DNA of 34,788 nt from Prevotella sp. CAG:755 (lineage in GTDB: Bacteria; Bacteroidota; Bacteroidia; Bacteroidales; Bacteroidaceae): assembly GCA_000431275.1 (NCBI GenBank), contig HF989164.1, positions 1 to 34,788 on the forward strand, given 5' to 3'. Below, one piece after another: positions 1 through 8,092 of the stretch (position 1 is the first letter of the stretch; each line of letters opens with the position of its first letter). The notes beneath the pieces are model-generated. The model had not been told where the DNA came from and searched no databases. It was given only the letters and a program-made list of their open reading frames with translations. The position numbers were made by a program, and so were the translations under genes.

Positions 1-26
1 AGGTGAACTAAGTGCTCAATACTATT

Positions 27-90
27 TTGGCCAAAAGGGTCAATCATATTGTAGCCAAAGGGGACAGTCCTGCTTGGCCAAAAGGGTCAA
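27..90. repeat. Iterated direct repeats at island edge, possible IS end
   Basis: The 17-mer TTGGCCAAAAGGGTCAA occurs at 27-43 and again, identical, at 74-90. A degenerate copy (GCCAAAGGGGACA) lies between them near 53-65, so the three copies are about 23-24 bp apart. Several spaced direct repeats at one end are typical of IS21-family termini, and this position at the edge of a degraded island fits that. No istA or istB coding sequence is visible, so the assignment to an insertion sequence is an inference. Confidence 0.45.
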
Positions 91-134
91 AGTCGCGTGG
101 CTTTTCCAGATAACAATAACCAAAAATAAAGTGA

Positions 135-281
135 ATGGCATCGGTAAAAGTGAAATTCCGTCCTTCCGCCACAGACGGCAGGGAGGGCTGCATACACTAT
201 CAGGTGATACACAACCGCACGGTCCACCTAATTATGGATAAAACATATGATATTAAAGAAAGAAAAACTCATGTGGGATAA
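135..281 (+). pseudogene. N-terminal remnant of a Bacteroidetes tyrosine integrase
   Basis: An ATG at 135 opens a 48-codon frame beginning MASVKVKFRPSATDGREG and continuing through HYQVIHNRTV. This is the characteristic start of the arm-type DNA-binding domain of Bacteroidetes site-specific integrases. After about residue 30 the expected sequence is lost and the frame ends at 279-281. A full protein would be around 400 residues, so the core-binding and catalytic domains are gone and the fragment cannot recombine DNA. It points the same way as the operon that follows and marks an old recombination junction at about position 225. It is a different integrase from the truncated one at 6898-7689. 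Confidence 0.7.
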
Positions 282-381
282 CAGTATTTGTTATTATATT
301 CACTTACTTTGGATATTAGAATCGAGGTTGAATTCAACTAAAAATACCAATAATAACTTCTTCTGTATCAAGAAGATTTTG

Positions 382-389
382 TATATTTG
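382..389 (+). promoter_or_regulatory. Candidate -7 box for the nuclease/E1/SecA operon
   Basis: TATATTTG matches the Bacteroidetes -7 consensus TAnnTTTG. Transcription would start near 396 and give a leader of about 50 nt before the ATG at 449. No good -33 TTTG sits at the usual 19-21 bp spacing, so the assignment rests on the -7 box and its position. Confidence 0.45.
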
Positions 390-448
390 CAATCAAACTG
401 TTTATTTACGCATATTTGCAATTTACTATCCATCTCATAAATCAAAGA

Positions 449-1636
449 ATGATGAAACTAATAGAAAGAATTTGTGATTTTTTCAGTCAGCTTTTGCATT
501 CCATTCGTGCTTCCAAGAAGTGTCAGCCAACAGTAAATCCACCTGACAATGGTAATGGCGCACACGTTGGGGATGGCGGAAATAGTACTTTTTCAAATGC
601 AAATGGGCATCCGTCTGGAAACGATGGATCTACTGATCAGCATACACAAGGAATCACGCCCAACCCCATCGAAGACGGCCAGTCCGACAAAAATCCACAG
701 TCAACGATTCCAAAAACTTATACTGTACAAACTATTCCATTTTTAACTTCAAAATTAAATTTGGATTACGAGGCTACCTACAAAGTCCCGTATTCTATTC
801 TTGATTCAGTTGATACCCAATTCCCCATTATCCGTGCCCCAAAGAGTGGATGCGAAATAAAGTTACCTGTGGTTGGTCGTAGTGGCAAAAGAGGAGTTTG
901 TGAAGAACACCTATGTAAGATGATAAGAGATTTGAAGCTGCATGATTTTTACGATGACATTTCATTGTTTATAGGGAATTATTCTAAACCATACGAACCT
1001 GATATAGCTTATATAGATGTTCAAAAAGGAATATTCATCGACATAGAAATAGACGAACCTTATTCCGGTTCGGAACGACTACCTATACACTATAAAACGA
1101 AAGGTGGGACAAAAGATGACAGACGTAACGACTGTTTTACAGAACGTGGTTGGACCGTATTACGTTTTTCTGAGAAACAAGTGCATGAACAACCGAAATC
1201 TTGTTTAAAACGAGTTTATCAACTATTGAGTGAAATGGATGGGTCAATAACGATGCCTCAGTGTATTGCAACAGAGGCGGACATTTTTTCTAATGATATG
1301 TGGACTAAAGAACAAGCAGAAAGAATGGAGCAGAATAAGGAACGTGAAAAAATGCTTGGTATAGACAAGTTCATTCAAACAGTAGAAGGGGCTCATACTC
1401 CTTTAAAGGATTATTCTAAAGGAAAAGAATTAGAAGATAATATTGCCCGACGCAAAAAAGGAATAAGGTCAATAACTGATATAAATTCAACCTATGCTCC
1501 ACCGCAATTGACAAATGTTCACATTTCTAATTCAGACGAGCAAAGGCGTAGGGAAGCCGAGCGATATGAGCATCCACAACAGATAAGCACCCAAACAAAG
1601 CCCAAATCAACACCATCAAGCAGAGGATATGCCTAA
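449..1636 (+). CDS. PD-(D/E)xK-type (DUF559/Vsr-like) nuclease, first gene of candidate defence operon
   Basis: A 395-residue protein counted from the ATG at 449; an upstream in-frame TTG at 416 is less likely. Residues 1-25 are a short hydrophobic/basic helix. Residues about 25-95 are Gly/Asn/Ser-rich and look disordered. Residues about 140-262 resemble the DUF559/Vsr-like nuclease fold: a helix with E152-E153, then PDIAYID (D185), then IDIEIDEPY (E200, D202), then a helix with DDRRND leading into RGWTVLRFSEKQV. These residues fit a metal-binding E...D...ExD site. The last 120 residues are charged and Ser/Pro/Gln-rich and end in SSRGYA, a loose tail. The stop overlaps the next start by 8 bp, so translation is coupled. 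Base composition is much richer in A+T than the chromosome downstream. The family name is from motif reading; the substrate is unknown. Confidence 0.7.
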   Translation: MMKLIERICDFFSQLLHSIRASKKCQPTVNPPDNGNGAHVGDGGNSTFSNANGHPSGNDGSTDQHTQGITPNPIEDGQSDKNPQSTIPKTYTVQTIPFLTSKLNLDYEATYKVPYSILDSVDTQFPIIRAPKSGCEIKLPVVGRSGKRGVCEEHLCKMIRDLKLHDFYDDISLFIGNYSKPYEPDIAYIDVQKGIFIDIEIDEPYSGSERLPIHYKTKGGTKDDRRNDCFTERGWTVLRFSEKQVHEQPKSCLKRVYQLLSEMDGSITMPQCIATEADIFSNDMWTKEQAERMEQNKEREKMLGIDKFIQTVEGAHTPLKDYSKGKELEDNIARRKKGIRSITDINSTYAPPQLTNVHISNSDEQRRREAERYEHPQQISTQTKPKSTPSSRGYA

Positions 1637-4037
1637 ATCAATATGCAATTTCACATATGAGGACAAGGATTTCTACAACAACTATTGTTCAAACCTTGAC
1701 GATTTCACTTTGTTGGAATACTTCGAGGACAAAGACAATGAAAACGAATTTGTAGGAAAGATTGCCCCTAACAATACCAACTATAATATTGAAATAGAGG
1801 TACGCATTCCATATACTTTTCCACACAATAAGTTGTTGTTCGTAACATGGAGTCTCTCAGGTTATCCCCATCTCATTCCTTTTGACAGGAATGATTCCTT
1901 AAAAGGTAATTGGTTCTGCCTAAATTCGGCTTTTGCAGAAACGCCTAAAGCTCAACTTGATGAAGAATTTTCCAGACTTAGGGGGTGGCTTCATAAAAAT
2001 TTGAAGGAAGGTTTGCCGCGTCATATAAACGACCGAAACACTCAAGCTGCACTGCAAATTTTTAATGCCTACGAGGGATACAATCCTGATGAAATCAATG
2101 AGTTGGCAGAAAAAAGCCAACTTACGTTTGTGGGTGATTTTGCTAAGCATAGCGAGAATTTCAAGGAAACATCAGGCTATTTAAATGTTGTGAGATATCC
2201 AAACGACAAATTCACTGTTTTCCAAGATAAGGAAGGAACGAATGAAAAATTACCATACATACTTGTAACACATATACCTGAACATAGTGACTGTTTTGCC
2301 TCATGGGCAGATGAGTTTAAGTGGGATGAGAAACTTTGCAAGACTTTGCTTCCCGACTTTCGCTTTAGAGAAGTAAGTGAAGTAGCGTTAAGACCATTGC
2401 AAAAAGAGGGAGAAAATAAAAAAAGTTTTTTTATTCGCCAATTCTGTGGGGTTTCTGATGAAGAAGCTGAAGCAGACCAACGATTCCTTACTGCGAAGCT
2501 ATCTACAATGACTATGCCTAGAATGCATAAAGAAGCCTTACAAAAAGAGATAGATAGCATAGTGGAATCAAATAGAAGAATGCGTGAAGCTGCCAATAGG
2601 CCAATTGGAGATGTCGATGAAATAGAAGAGCCAGACCCACAAGAACTTTATAATAACCCTGTTTCTAAACTGCACTATTTTACAATCGGCATTGTCTGTG
2701 ATGGTGGCATAAAATGGCTTCTTGCTACTGCAAATCTTTATAATCGGAAATGCTCAGAGTTTCACTATAACATTGAAAGATACAGATGCGATCTAAAAGA
2801 GGTAATCGATATCAAGCTGTGGTTTTCGTATTCTAATACAATAGGACGAAAAGAGTATTTTGGTCGAGGCGAATTAAACAGTTCGTTAGCTGACAAGAGA
2901 ATTGCGATTATAGGGCTTGGTGCGATTGGTTCGCCTATGGCAGAAGCTTTGGCCAGAGGGGGAGTTCGGCAACTGACACTTTGGGATGGAGATATTGTAG
3001 AGGCAGGTAACATCTGCCGTTCCATATATGACAATGCAGACATCGGCAACGCCAAAGCACAGGCACTCGCTGCACATATCAAACGTATTTCTCCATTCTG
3101 CGATGTCAGACCCAAAGGTTGCTGGTATCAACCAGATTATACATGTGTTTGCCGTTATCTTTGGGGAGATTTTTATGGAAACATCAATTATGATTCTCAG
3201 AAAAAATTTCTTGAGGCGTTGCATGAGTATGACTTAATCATAGATTGCACGGCCAGTAATGAGCTTTTGCATTTCCTGAGTTATGCCGCAAATGATGTTT
3301 CACTAATGAGTTTGTGCATCACAAACAGGGCGACACATCTACTTTGCTTTTCTAATCATGACGGAAATCCATTCGAGTTAAGAAAGCATTTCCTTGCTTC
3401 CATAGAGCAGGATACGGAAAACTTCTATGTGGAGGGCACTGGTTGTTATTCTCCGACCTTTTTAGCAACAAGTTGCGACGTACAATCACTTGTCAACCTA
3501 TGCACACGTTCTATTCATAGGCAAATGCGGGAGAGGGGTTATGTGCTTTCAGCAATATGGCATTACAATGATGACAATATCATTGCGGACTCTCTGCATT
3601 GCTACCAACTTGAAGGAAGTCCAATAACAATGGTCGTATCAGAAAGTACTATTAACAAAATGAGACAACTTCCTATGGCACATAACGGTAATATGGGTTA
3701 TCTTCTTGGTGGCTATAATACGGATAGAAATGCTATCTTCATTACATCGGTTATAAGTCAAGATAGTTCAAACGAAGTAATGGAGAAAACGCGTCAGCTT
3801 TCCAACGGAATAATTGACTATGTTGGCAATGTTTGCGCAGCCTCGTATAACGACAATCAGCCATTGGAATCTTCAAAAATGCAAATTGTTGAAATTGCAA
3901 ATAATACGGACGTAGACACGAACAATCCAATTGTAGCTACAGTAAGGAGCGATGGGCAAATAGAATTTCGATTGTACATAAATGAAAAATTTTTATCGTT
4001 TAATCCGATGAATAATGGAACTAATGGAAAAAGATAA
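1629..4037 (+). CDS. E2-like / E1 (ThiF) fusion with degenerate JAB/MPN-like C-terminus
   Basis: An 802-residue protein. Residues about 10-125 look like a ubiquitin-conjugating (E2) fold of the bacterial type: a beta-rich start, FP at 64-65, YPH at 79-81, and a candidate catalytic Cys97 in NWFCL, where E2s carry the active cysteine. Residues about 130-410 form an uncharacterised middle region. Residues about 415-640 are an E1/ThiF adenylation domain: GLGAIG at 429-434, acidic D453/D455, N461 and R464, K476 and D539. C606, in GTGCYSPT, is a candidate E1 thioester cysteine. Residues about 663-735 resemble a JAB/MPN fold (SPITMVVS..., MGYLLGG, IFITSVIS) but lack the glutamate and the HxH...D metal site, so it is probably not a peptidase. 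Cap2 of type II CBASS has the same E2-then-E1 order. It overlaps both neighbours, so one operon is likely. Confidence 0.8.
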   Translation: MPKSICNFTYEDKDFYNNYCSNLDDFTLLEYFEDKDNENEFVGKIAPNNTNYNIEIEVRIPYTFPHNKLLFVTWSLSGYPHLIPFDRNDSLKGNWFCLNSAFAETPKAQLDEEFSRLRGWLHKNLKEGLPRHINDRNTQAALQIFNAYEGYNPDEINELAEKSQLTFVGDFAKHSENFKETSGYLNVVRYPNDKFTVFQDKEGTNEKLPYILVTHIPEHSDCFASWADEFKWDEKLCKTLLPDFRFREVSEVALRPLQKEGENKKSFFIRQFCGVSDEEAEADQRFLTAKLSTMTMPRMHKEALQKEIDSIVESNRRMREAANRPIGDVDEIEEPDPQELYNNPVSKLHYFTIGIVCDGGIKWLLATANLYNRKCSEFHYNIERYRCDLKEVIDIKLWFSYSNTIGRKEYFGRGELNSSLADKRIAIIGLGAIGSPMAEALARGGVRQLTLWDGDIVEAGNICRSIYDNADIGNAKAQALAAHIKRISPFCDVRPKGCWYQPDYTCVCRYLWGDFYGNINYDSQKKFLEALHEYDLIIDCTASNELLHFLSYAANDVSLMSLCITNRATHLLCFSNHDGNPFELRKHFLASIEQDTENFYVEGTGCYSPTFLATSCDVQSLVNLCTRSIHRQMRERGYVLSAIWHYNDDNIIADSLHCYQLEGSPITMVVSESTINKMRQLPMAHNGNMGYLLGGYNTDRNAIFITSVISQDSSNEVMEKTRQLSNGIIDYVGNVCAASYNDNQPLESSKMQIVEIANNTDVDTNNPIVATVRSDGQIEFRLYINEKFLSFNPMNNGTNGKR

Positions 4038-6720
4038 TATACTCGCCACCGTAAAAGCCATCAATGAAGCCTGTGACGCTCTTTCTGAACTGTCAAATGA
4101 CGAATTAAGAAATAGGTTTCAAGACATTCGCAACAGCGTAGCAGAACAAGGCGTTACCCTTGACAGCGTTTTGGTAGATGTGTTTGCCATAGTTAAAGAA
4201 ACTATGAAACGATTTGCCAAAAACAGATATTTAAGTGTTGAAGCTTCTCCTACTGAAAAGTCATGTGAAAACAGACAAGATTTCGTAAATATCTGTAATA
4301 ATGGCAAAGCTATATATGGGAATCATTGGAGTGTACTTGGTGAAAAATTCACTTGGAACATGATACCTTACGATGAGCAGTTGCAAGGAGGAATTGAAAT
4401 CCACAATGGTCGAATAATACAGATGGCGACTGGAGAAGGCAAGACTTTGGTTGTTATAGCACCAGCGGTGCTAAACGCAATAAGCGGCAAGGGAGTGCAT
4501 ATAATGACAGTCAACGAATATCTTTCTAAAAGGGATTTTGAGATTACTCGACCTATATATTCTTTTCTCGGACTTTCAGTCGGATGCATCGAGGACAAGG
4601 CGCATTGTAGTTTGCAACGTAAGGAAGCCTATGCTTGCGACATTACTTTCGGAACAACATCAGGCTTCGTTTTCGACTATCTTTATGACCACACAACCTT
4701 AGATGTTTCAAAGTGTGTACAAGATAAATTCGGCTTTGCCATTGTAGATGAAGCTGATTCAGTGATGATTGACGGGGCTGAAACACCACACATTTTGTCA
4801 GGAAATATATATTTCACTCTGAAAAATGGGAAAAGCCTATATGAAAAATTCCTGCCAAATGTAAAAAAGTTAGTGGAGCAAGCAGGTATGGGATTATACT
4901 CAATTGACAAGCTTCGGAAGAAGGCTACATTGACAGAAAAAGGAAAGTCTTGGCTCGCTAATGATTGTGGAGACCCGACAATTTTTGATGATGAGTTTTA
5001 CGACAATGAGATAAAACGTATAGAAAAAGATGCCGCGCTCACAAAAGCTCAAAGAGAAGGCTTTGTTTTAGCAGAAAAGAACTCACGGCTGGAACAACTT
5101 AAACTTCAAAACGTGTTATGCCAATTATTGACTGCCCTTATTGTGTATGAAAGGGATGTGGACTACATTGTGTCAGACAAGAGGATTATTATAGTTGACC
5201 AAAATACAGGTCGTCTAAAACCCACCCATGTATGGGAGTTTGGCTTGCATGAAGCAGTCATGGCAAAAGAGTACATCTCGCCTAACGCAAGTATAGACAA
5301 TATCAGCGGTACTATTACTGTAAAAAATTATCTGCAGCTCTACGAAAAACTTTCGGGAATGACAGGTACTGCCATTGCTGCAATAGACGAATGGCGTGAT
5401 GTGTATGGCCTTGAAGTAGCTGTTATTCCTACTCATAAACCTGCAATCCGTAAAGACTACCCACTTCGAGCATTTGCCACAAGTGACCAAGCTCTTTTTG
5501 CCATGTCGCAAGAAGTGGCAAAATTGCATGAAGAACAACGACCTGTTCTTGTTGGCATAAACTCCATTAGACAATCTGAAAAGATACAGTCCTATTTTGA
5601 AAGCAAAGGATTGAAGCCGCAATTGTTGAATGCAAAAACACTCGGACAGGAAGCCTCTATCATAGCCCATGCGGGGGAACTTGGATGCATTACCGTGGCA
5701 ACAAATGTGGTTGGACGTGGAACAGACATCAAGCCAAGCGATGAATCACTGAATGCAGGCGGTTTAGCTGTCATCGGATGGGGTATAGCGCATTCAAGAC
5801 GTATTGACGAGCAACTCATTGGACGTTCAGGACGACAAGGAAATCCTGGCTCATCACAATTTTATGTGTCGTGCGAAGATGAAATAATAGGGTTCTTATC
5901 TCCATATGATAAAAAATCATTGGAAGATTTGAAACAACATAATGCTTCAGAACGTGGGGAATTTACAGATGAGCGTGTTGTAAATTTATTCTTGTTAGCC
6001 CAACACAACAAGGAGGAAGAGGACAAAAAAGAACGTGCAGAGGCAACTAAGCGAGATGATATCATTAACCCTTTCCGTAGGCTTTTGTATGATTTACGTA
6101 TGCAGCTTCTTCGGCAAGACAATCAAGCCATTGAATCTGGTTATAAACTTTTCGACTTGTGGGAAAATGTTGATTTTAAGTCTGAATATGAAAGTCATAG
6201 AAAGAAGATAGTCGAAAAGGCTCTCCCTATAGTTAAAAGAGCATTGAACAATATATGGAGTGTTGAAGCTTTTGTCCCAATACCCTTGATGACAGATGGA
6301 AAGACATTTTCCATAACGTGCGACTTCAGAAAAGCCATAGCAACAAATGGTACATCCATCATAAACGAAATTGAAAGACAATCTTTGCTTACGGCAATAG
6401 ACAAGTTGTGGATTGGCTTCATTAACGAAATTAACAGTCCTCTGCTACCCCAAAATGAATATGAATTGATTTATCAGAAAGTGTTTGCTTCTGCAAAGGA
6501 AGACTTGAGGCACACTTTACTTACTGTTACATTACCCATCAACGATGAAGATGAAGATAATCTTACCACCTTAATGAGTCGTAGCCATTTCCATTTTCCA
6601 GACACGGCCTGTGACACGGTCGGTTTTGAAGAACTTTGTCCTTGTGGAAGCGGCAAGCCATATTGGCAATGCCATGGACGTTTTGTAGTGAAAGAATCTA
6701 ACATCTTTAGCCTATCGTAA
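4015..6720 (+). CDS. SecA-like DEAD motor ATPase with SEC-C zinc motif, encoded in the island
   Basis: A 901-residue SecA homologue (a start at 4024 is also possible). It has nearly all SecA motor motifs: an LSNDELRNRF N-terminus, Walker A MATGEGKTL (137-145), VNEYLSKRD (166-174), Walker B VDEADSVMID (244-253), LSGMTGTA (446-453), ATNVVGRGTDIK (562-573), and IDEQLIGRSGRQGNPGS (597-613). The C-terminus carries CPCGSGKPYWQCHGR (875-889), the zinc-binding SEC-C motif. The region after Walker B, where SecA has its preprotein-binding domain, is divergent: the SecA sequence around TNNEFGFDYLRDN reads TTSGFVFDYLYDH here (214-226), and the middle and C-terminal scaffold (about 670-860) is not recognisable. 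It is unlikely to be the housekeeping translocase, given its place in an AT-rich island, its overlap with the E1/E2 gene and its divergence. A specialised translocase or unfoldase is likely; its substrate is unknown. Confidence 0.85.
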   Translation: MELMEKDNILATVKAINEACDALSELSNDELRNRFQDIRNSVAEQGVTLDSVLVDVFAIVKETMKRFAKNRYLSVEASPTEKSCENRQDFVNICNNGKAIYGNHWSVLGEKFTWNMIPYDEQLQGGIEIHNGRIIQMATGEGKTLVVIAPAVLNAISGKGVHIMTVNEYLSKRDFEITRPIYSFLGLSVGCIEDKAHCSLQRKEAYACDITFGTTSGFVFDYLYDHTTLDVSKCVQDKFGFAIVDEADSVMIDGAETPHILSGNIYFTLKNGKSLYEKFLPNVKKLVEQAGMGLYSIDKLRKKATLTEKGKSWLANDCGDPTIFDDEFYDNEIKRIEKDAALTKAQREGFVLAEKNSRLEQLKLQNVLCQLLTALIVYERDVDYIVSDKRIIIVDQNTGRLKPTHVWEFGLHEAVMAKEYISPNASIDNISGTITVKNYLQLYEKLSGMTGTAIAAIDEWRDVYGLEVAVIPTHKPAIRKDYPLRAFATSDQALFAMSQEVAKLHEEQRPVLVGINSIRQSEKIQSYFESKGLKPQLLNAKTLGQEASIIAHAGELGCITVATNVVGRGTDIKPSDESLNAGGLAVIGWGIAHSRRIDEQLIGRSGRQGNPGSSQFYVSCEDEIIGFLSPYDKKSLEDLKQHNASERGEFTDERVVNLFLLAQHNKEEEDKKERAEATKRDDIINPFRRLLYDLRMQLLRQDNQAIESGYKLFDLWENVDFKSEYESHRKKIVEKALPIVKRALNNIWSVEAFVPIPLMTDGKTFSITCDFRKAIATNGTSIINEIERQSLLTAIDKLWIGFINEINSPLLPQNEYELIYQKVFASAKEDLRHTLLTVTLPINDEDEDNLTTLMSRSHFHFPDTACDTVGFEELCPCGSGKPYWQCHGRFVVKESNIFSLS

Positions 6721-6897
6721 TATTCCTCAAGAAAAAAATAGAAAATCATGAAATACATTTACTCTATCTGAAATAAAAAATTATTATCTTTGCATTAGTT
6801 GATTGAATTATTGGGAATAAGCAGAATGGTGAACTTCAAAGGTTTCTAAACCATTACCTATTCTCGTTTTGGTTGATAGTAACATTCTGATTCACAG
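6721..6897. other. Junction between operon end and truncated integrase
   Basis: This AT-rich stretch has no open frame longer than a few codons. A perfect TAnnTTTG box (TATCTTTG, 6785-6792) points rightward but is followed only by the frame MVNFKGF and a stop near 6826-6849, so it appears to have lost its gene. CAGAATG near 6825 and CATTCTG near 6884 form a short inverted repeat flanking this stub. The stretch ends where the integrase at 6898 loses its homology. It is probably a deletion or insertion scar; no transposase could be recognised. Confidence 0.4.
6785..6792 (+). promoter_or_regulatory. Orphan -7 box
   Basis: TATCTTTG fits the TAnnTTTG consensus exactly on the plus strand, but the reading frame downstream stops after seven codons and then meets an opposing integrase. 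It could be the leftover promoter of a deleted gene, or could make a short RNA. Confidence 0.35.
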
Positions 6898-7689
6898 TTA
6901 CATTTTGTCTAGTGCAACACCGGTGAAACAGGAAAATACAAAGACGTCGCGCACCCGTTGCAGGCGTTCCACTTCAATCTCCTTGTCCATAATGCTCTGG
7001 AGTTCGTCCATCGTCAGAAAGCCTTTGTCCACCTGAACGAAGGTGATGGGCTGCGTGAATGGGTTGAACTGGATAAGACCGGCGTTCCTTGCGCGGGTAA
7101 CGGCTTTCTTGAACAGTTGCATCATCTTCGAGGTGGCGTTGTGGCCGACCTTCTTGTCCACACGCAGGAAGTTGCGGAAGCCGTTGATAAATTCCTCGTT
7201 GATTTCCGTCAATGGAATGTCTTTATACTTTTCTTTCCTGAACCTGAACTGAATGTATTCTTCCATACGGCGGTATGTCAGGTCGTATTTCTTGTAGGTG
7301 TTCTGTGAGAGCGACGTGCCCACTTCCTTCCGCTTTTCCTCGTTCATTTTCTTGAACACGGTCAGCAACGTGTTGGCTTTCGTTTCAATGCCCAGATAGA
7401 TGTTCTTCAGCTTCAGCGGTGAAGGGTAGCGGTTGTTTTCGATTTCCTTTTCGTAGATGCGGGTAATGTCGGTCTTGATTTTCTCTATCTGCGTGCGCAA
7501 ATACACCGCCGTCGCACTACGACCGACTACGCCACCGTCCTTCCACATCTTCTTATCCACCATTAACTGTGAGTTGAACTGTACCTGTTCGCTGTCAATG
7601 GTGATGCGAACCATGATAGGATATTGCTTGTCCTTTCCTTGTTCCCTTTTCCTTGCGTAACAAAGTACGCTGAATGTGTTCCGTTTCAT
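6898..7689 (-). pseudogene. Truncated tyrosine integrase, catalytic domain missing
   Basis: A 263-codon frame from ATG (7689) to a stop at 6898. The start, FSVLCYARK...YPIMVRITIDSEQVQF, is the arm-type DNA-binding domain. Residues about 110-210 (VFKKMNEEKRKEVG..., MEEYIQFRF, GFRNFLRVDKKVG) are the SAM-like core-binding domain. The catalytic domain has only begun (RVRDVFVFSCFTGVAL) when the frame ends in DKM and a stop. A complete member of this family is around 400 residues; the lysine, HxxR and tyrosine of the active site are all missing. It sits about 400 bp from the 3' end of tRNA-Asp, the usual place for the integrase of a tRNA-integrated element. It may still bind att DNA, but it cannot cut. 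Confidence 0.8.
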
Positions 7690-7710
7690 GCGCTTTTAAG
7701 TTTTTTGTTG

Positions 7711-7742
7711 CAAAAATACTGTTTGACAATCACTTGACGCAA
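7711..7742 (-). promoter_or_regulatory. Promoter of the truncated integrase
   Basis: On the minus strand TATTTTTG (7711-7718) matches TAnnTTTG, and TTGCG (7738-7742) lies 19 bp upstream as a partial -33 box. The start codon at 7689 follows about 20 bp downstream. Confidence 0.5.
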
Positions 7743-7920
7743 TCCACAGGCGGACACTTGGCGGCTATGAAACAGACATTTGAGGGTCATTGTCGTGTAT
7801 CCTCATGAAATGAATCGTAAACGTGCCGGTTGTTTCCTTTTTCTGCTCAGGATTTTAGGTTACGGCGTGTCGATAAAATTGAACGTAAACAACGACAAAT
7901 CAACGACATATCTACGAAGT

Positions 7921-7964
7921 CGTAACCAAAACTCCCGTTTTTTTCTTGGTTACGATTTGGTTAC
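7921..7964. repeat. Inverted and direct TTGGTTAC repeats, candidate integrase sites
   Basis: CGTAACCAA at 7921-7929 pairs perfectly with TTGGTTACG at 7946-7954 across a 16-nt spacer that contains a T run. TTGGTTAC recurs at 7957-7964. The position, upstream of int and near the tRNA 3' end, suggests recombinase or excisionase binding. Confidence 0.4.
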
Positions 7965-8018
7965 TCGATTTGTCCAATTTTCGACTTCCAACGGGGTATT
8001 CATCTGTCGTGGTATAAC

Positions 8019-8056
8019 AAAAAAATATCCCCAAAGTTACTGACTTTGAGGATATT
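8019..8056 (-). terminator. Rho-independent terminator of tRNA-Asp
   Basis: Read on the minus strand, AATATCCTCAAAG (8044-8056), a 7-nt loop and CTTTGGGGATATT (8024-8036) form a 13-bp stem with one G-U pair. It runs straight into seven T residues (8019-8025). The tRNA 3' end is about 35 bp upstream. Confidence 0.8.
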
Positions 8057-8092
8057 GTCTTCGACTTTCTTATTTCAGTCTTTTTTCGTAAG

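Larger units (their letters stand above)
7690..8018. other. Intergenic attachment-side region between integrase and tRNA-Asp
   Basis: No convincing gene is present: the longest frame here, 7780-8043 on the plus strand, has no family features and runs into the tRNA terminator. The stretch contains the integrase promoter and, at 7921-7964, three copies of TTGGTTAC. Two of these form a 9-bp perfect inverted repeat (CGTAACCAA 7921-7929 and TTGGTTACG 7946-7954), and the third is a direct copy at 7957-7964. AACGACA also occurs twice near 7890-7905. Clusters like these next to an integrase are often arm-type binding sites. That role is inferred. Confidence 0.4.

Noticed and set aside
247..477. 76-codon frame before the nuclease
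   Set aside because: It crosses the operon promoter and overlaps the nuclease start in another frame; no features.
449..6720. Type II CBASS operon
   Set aside because: An E2-E1 protein is present but no cGAS-like nucleotidyltransferase motif and no typical CBASS effector was found; the partners are a nuclease and a SecA homologue.
7780..8043. 87-codon plus-strand frame near tRNA-Asp
   Set aside because: No recognisable features and its end lies in the tRNA terminator.
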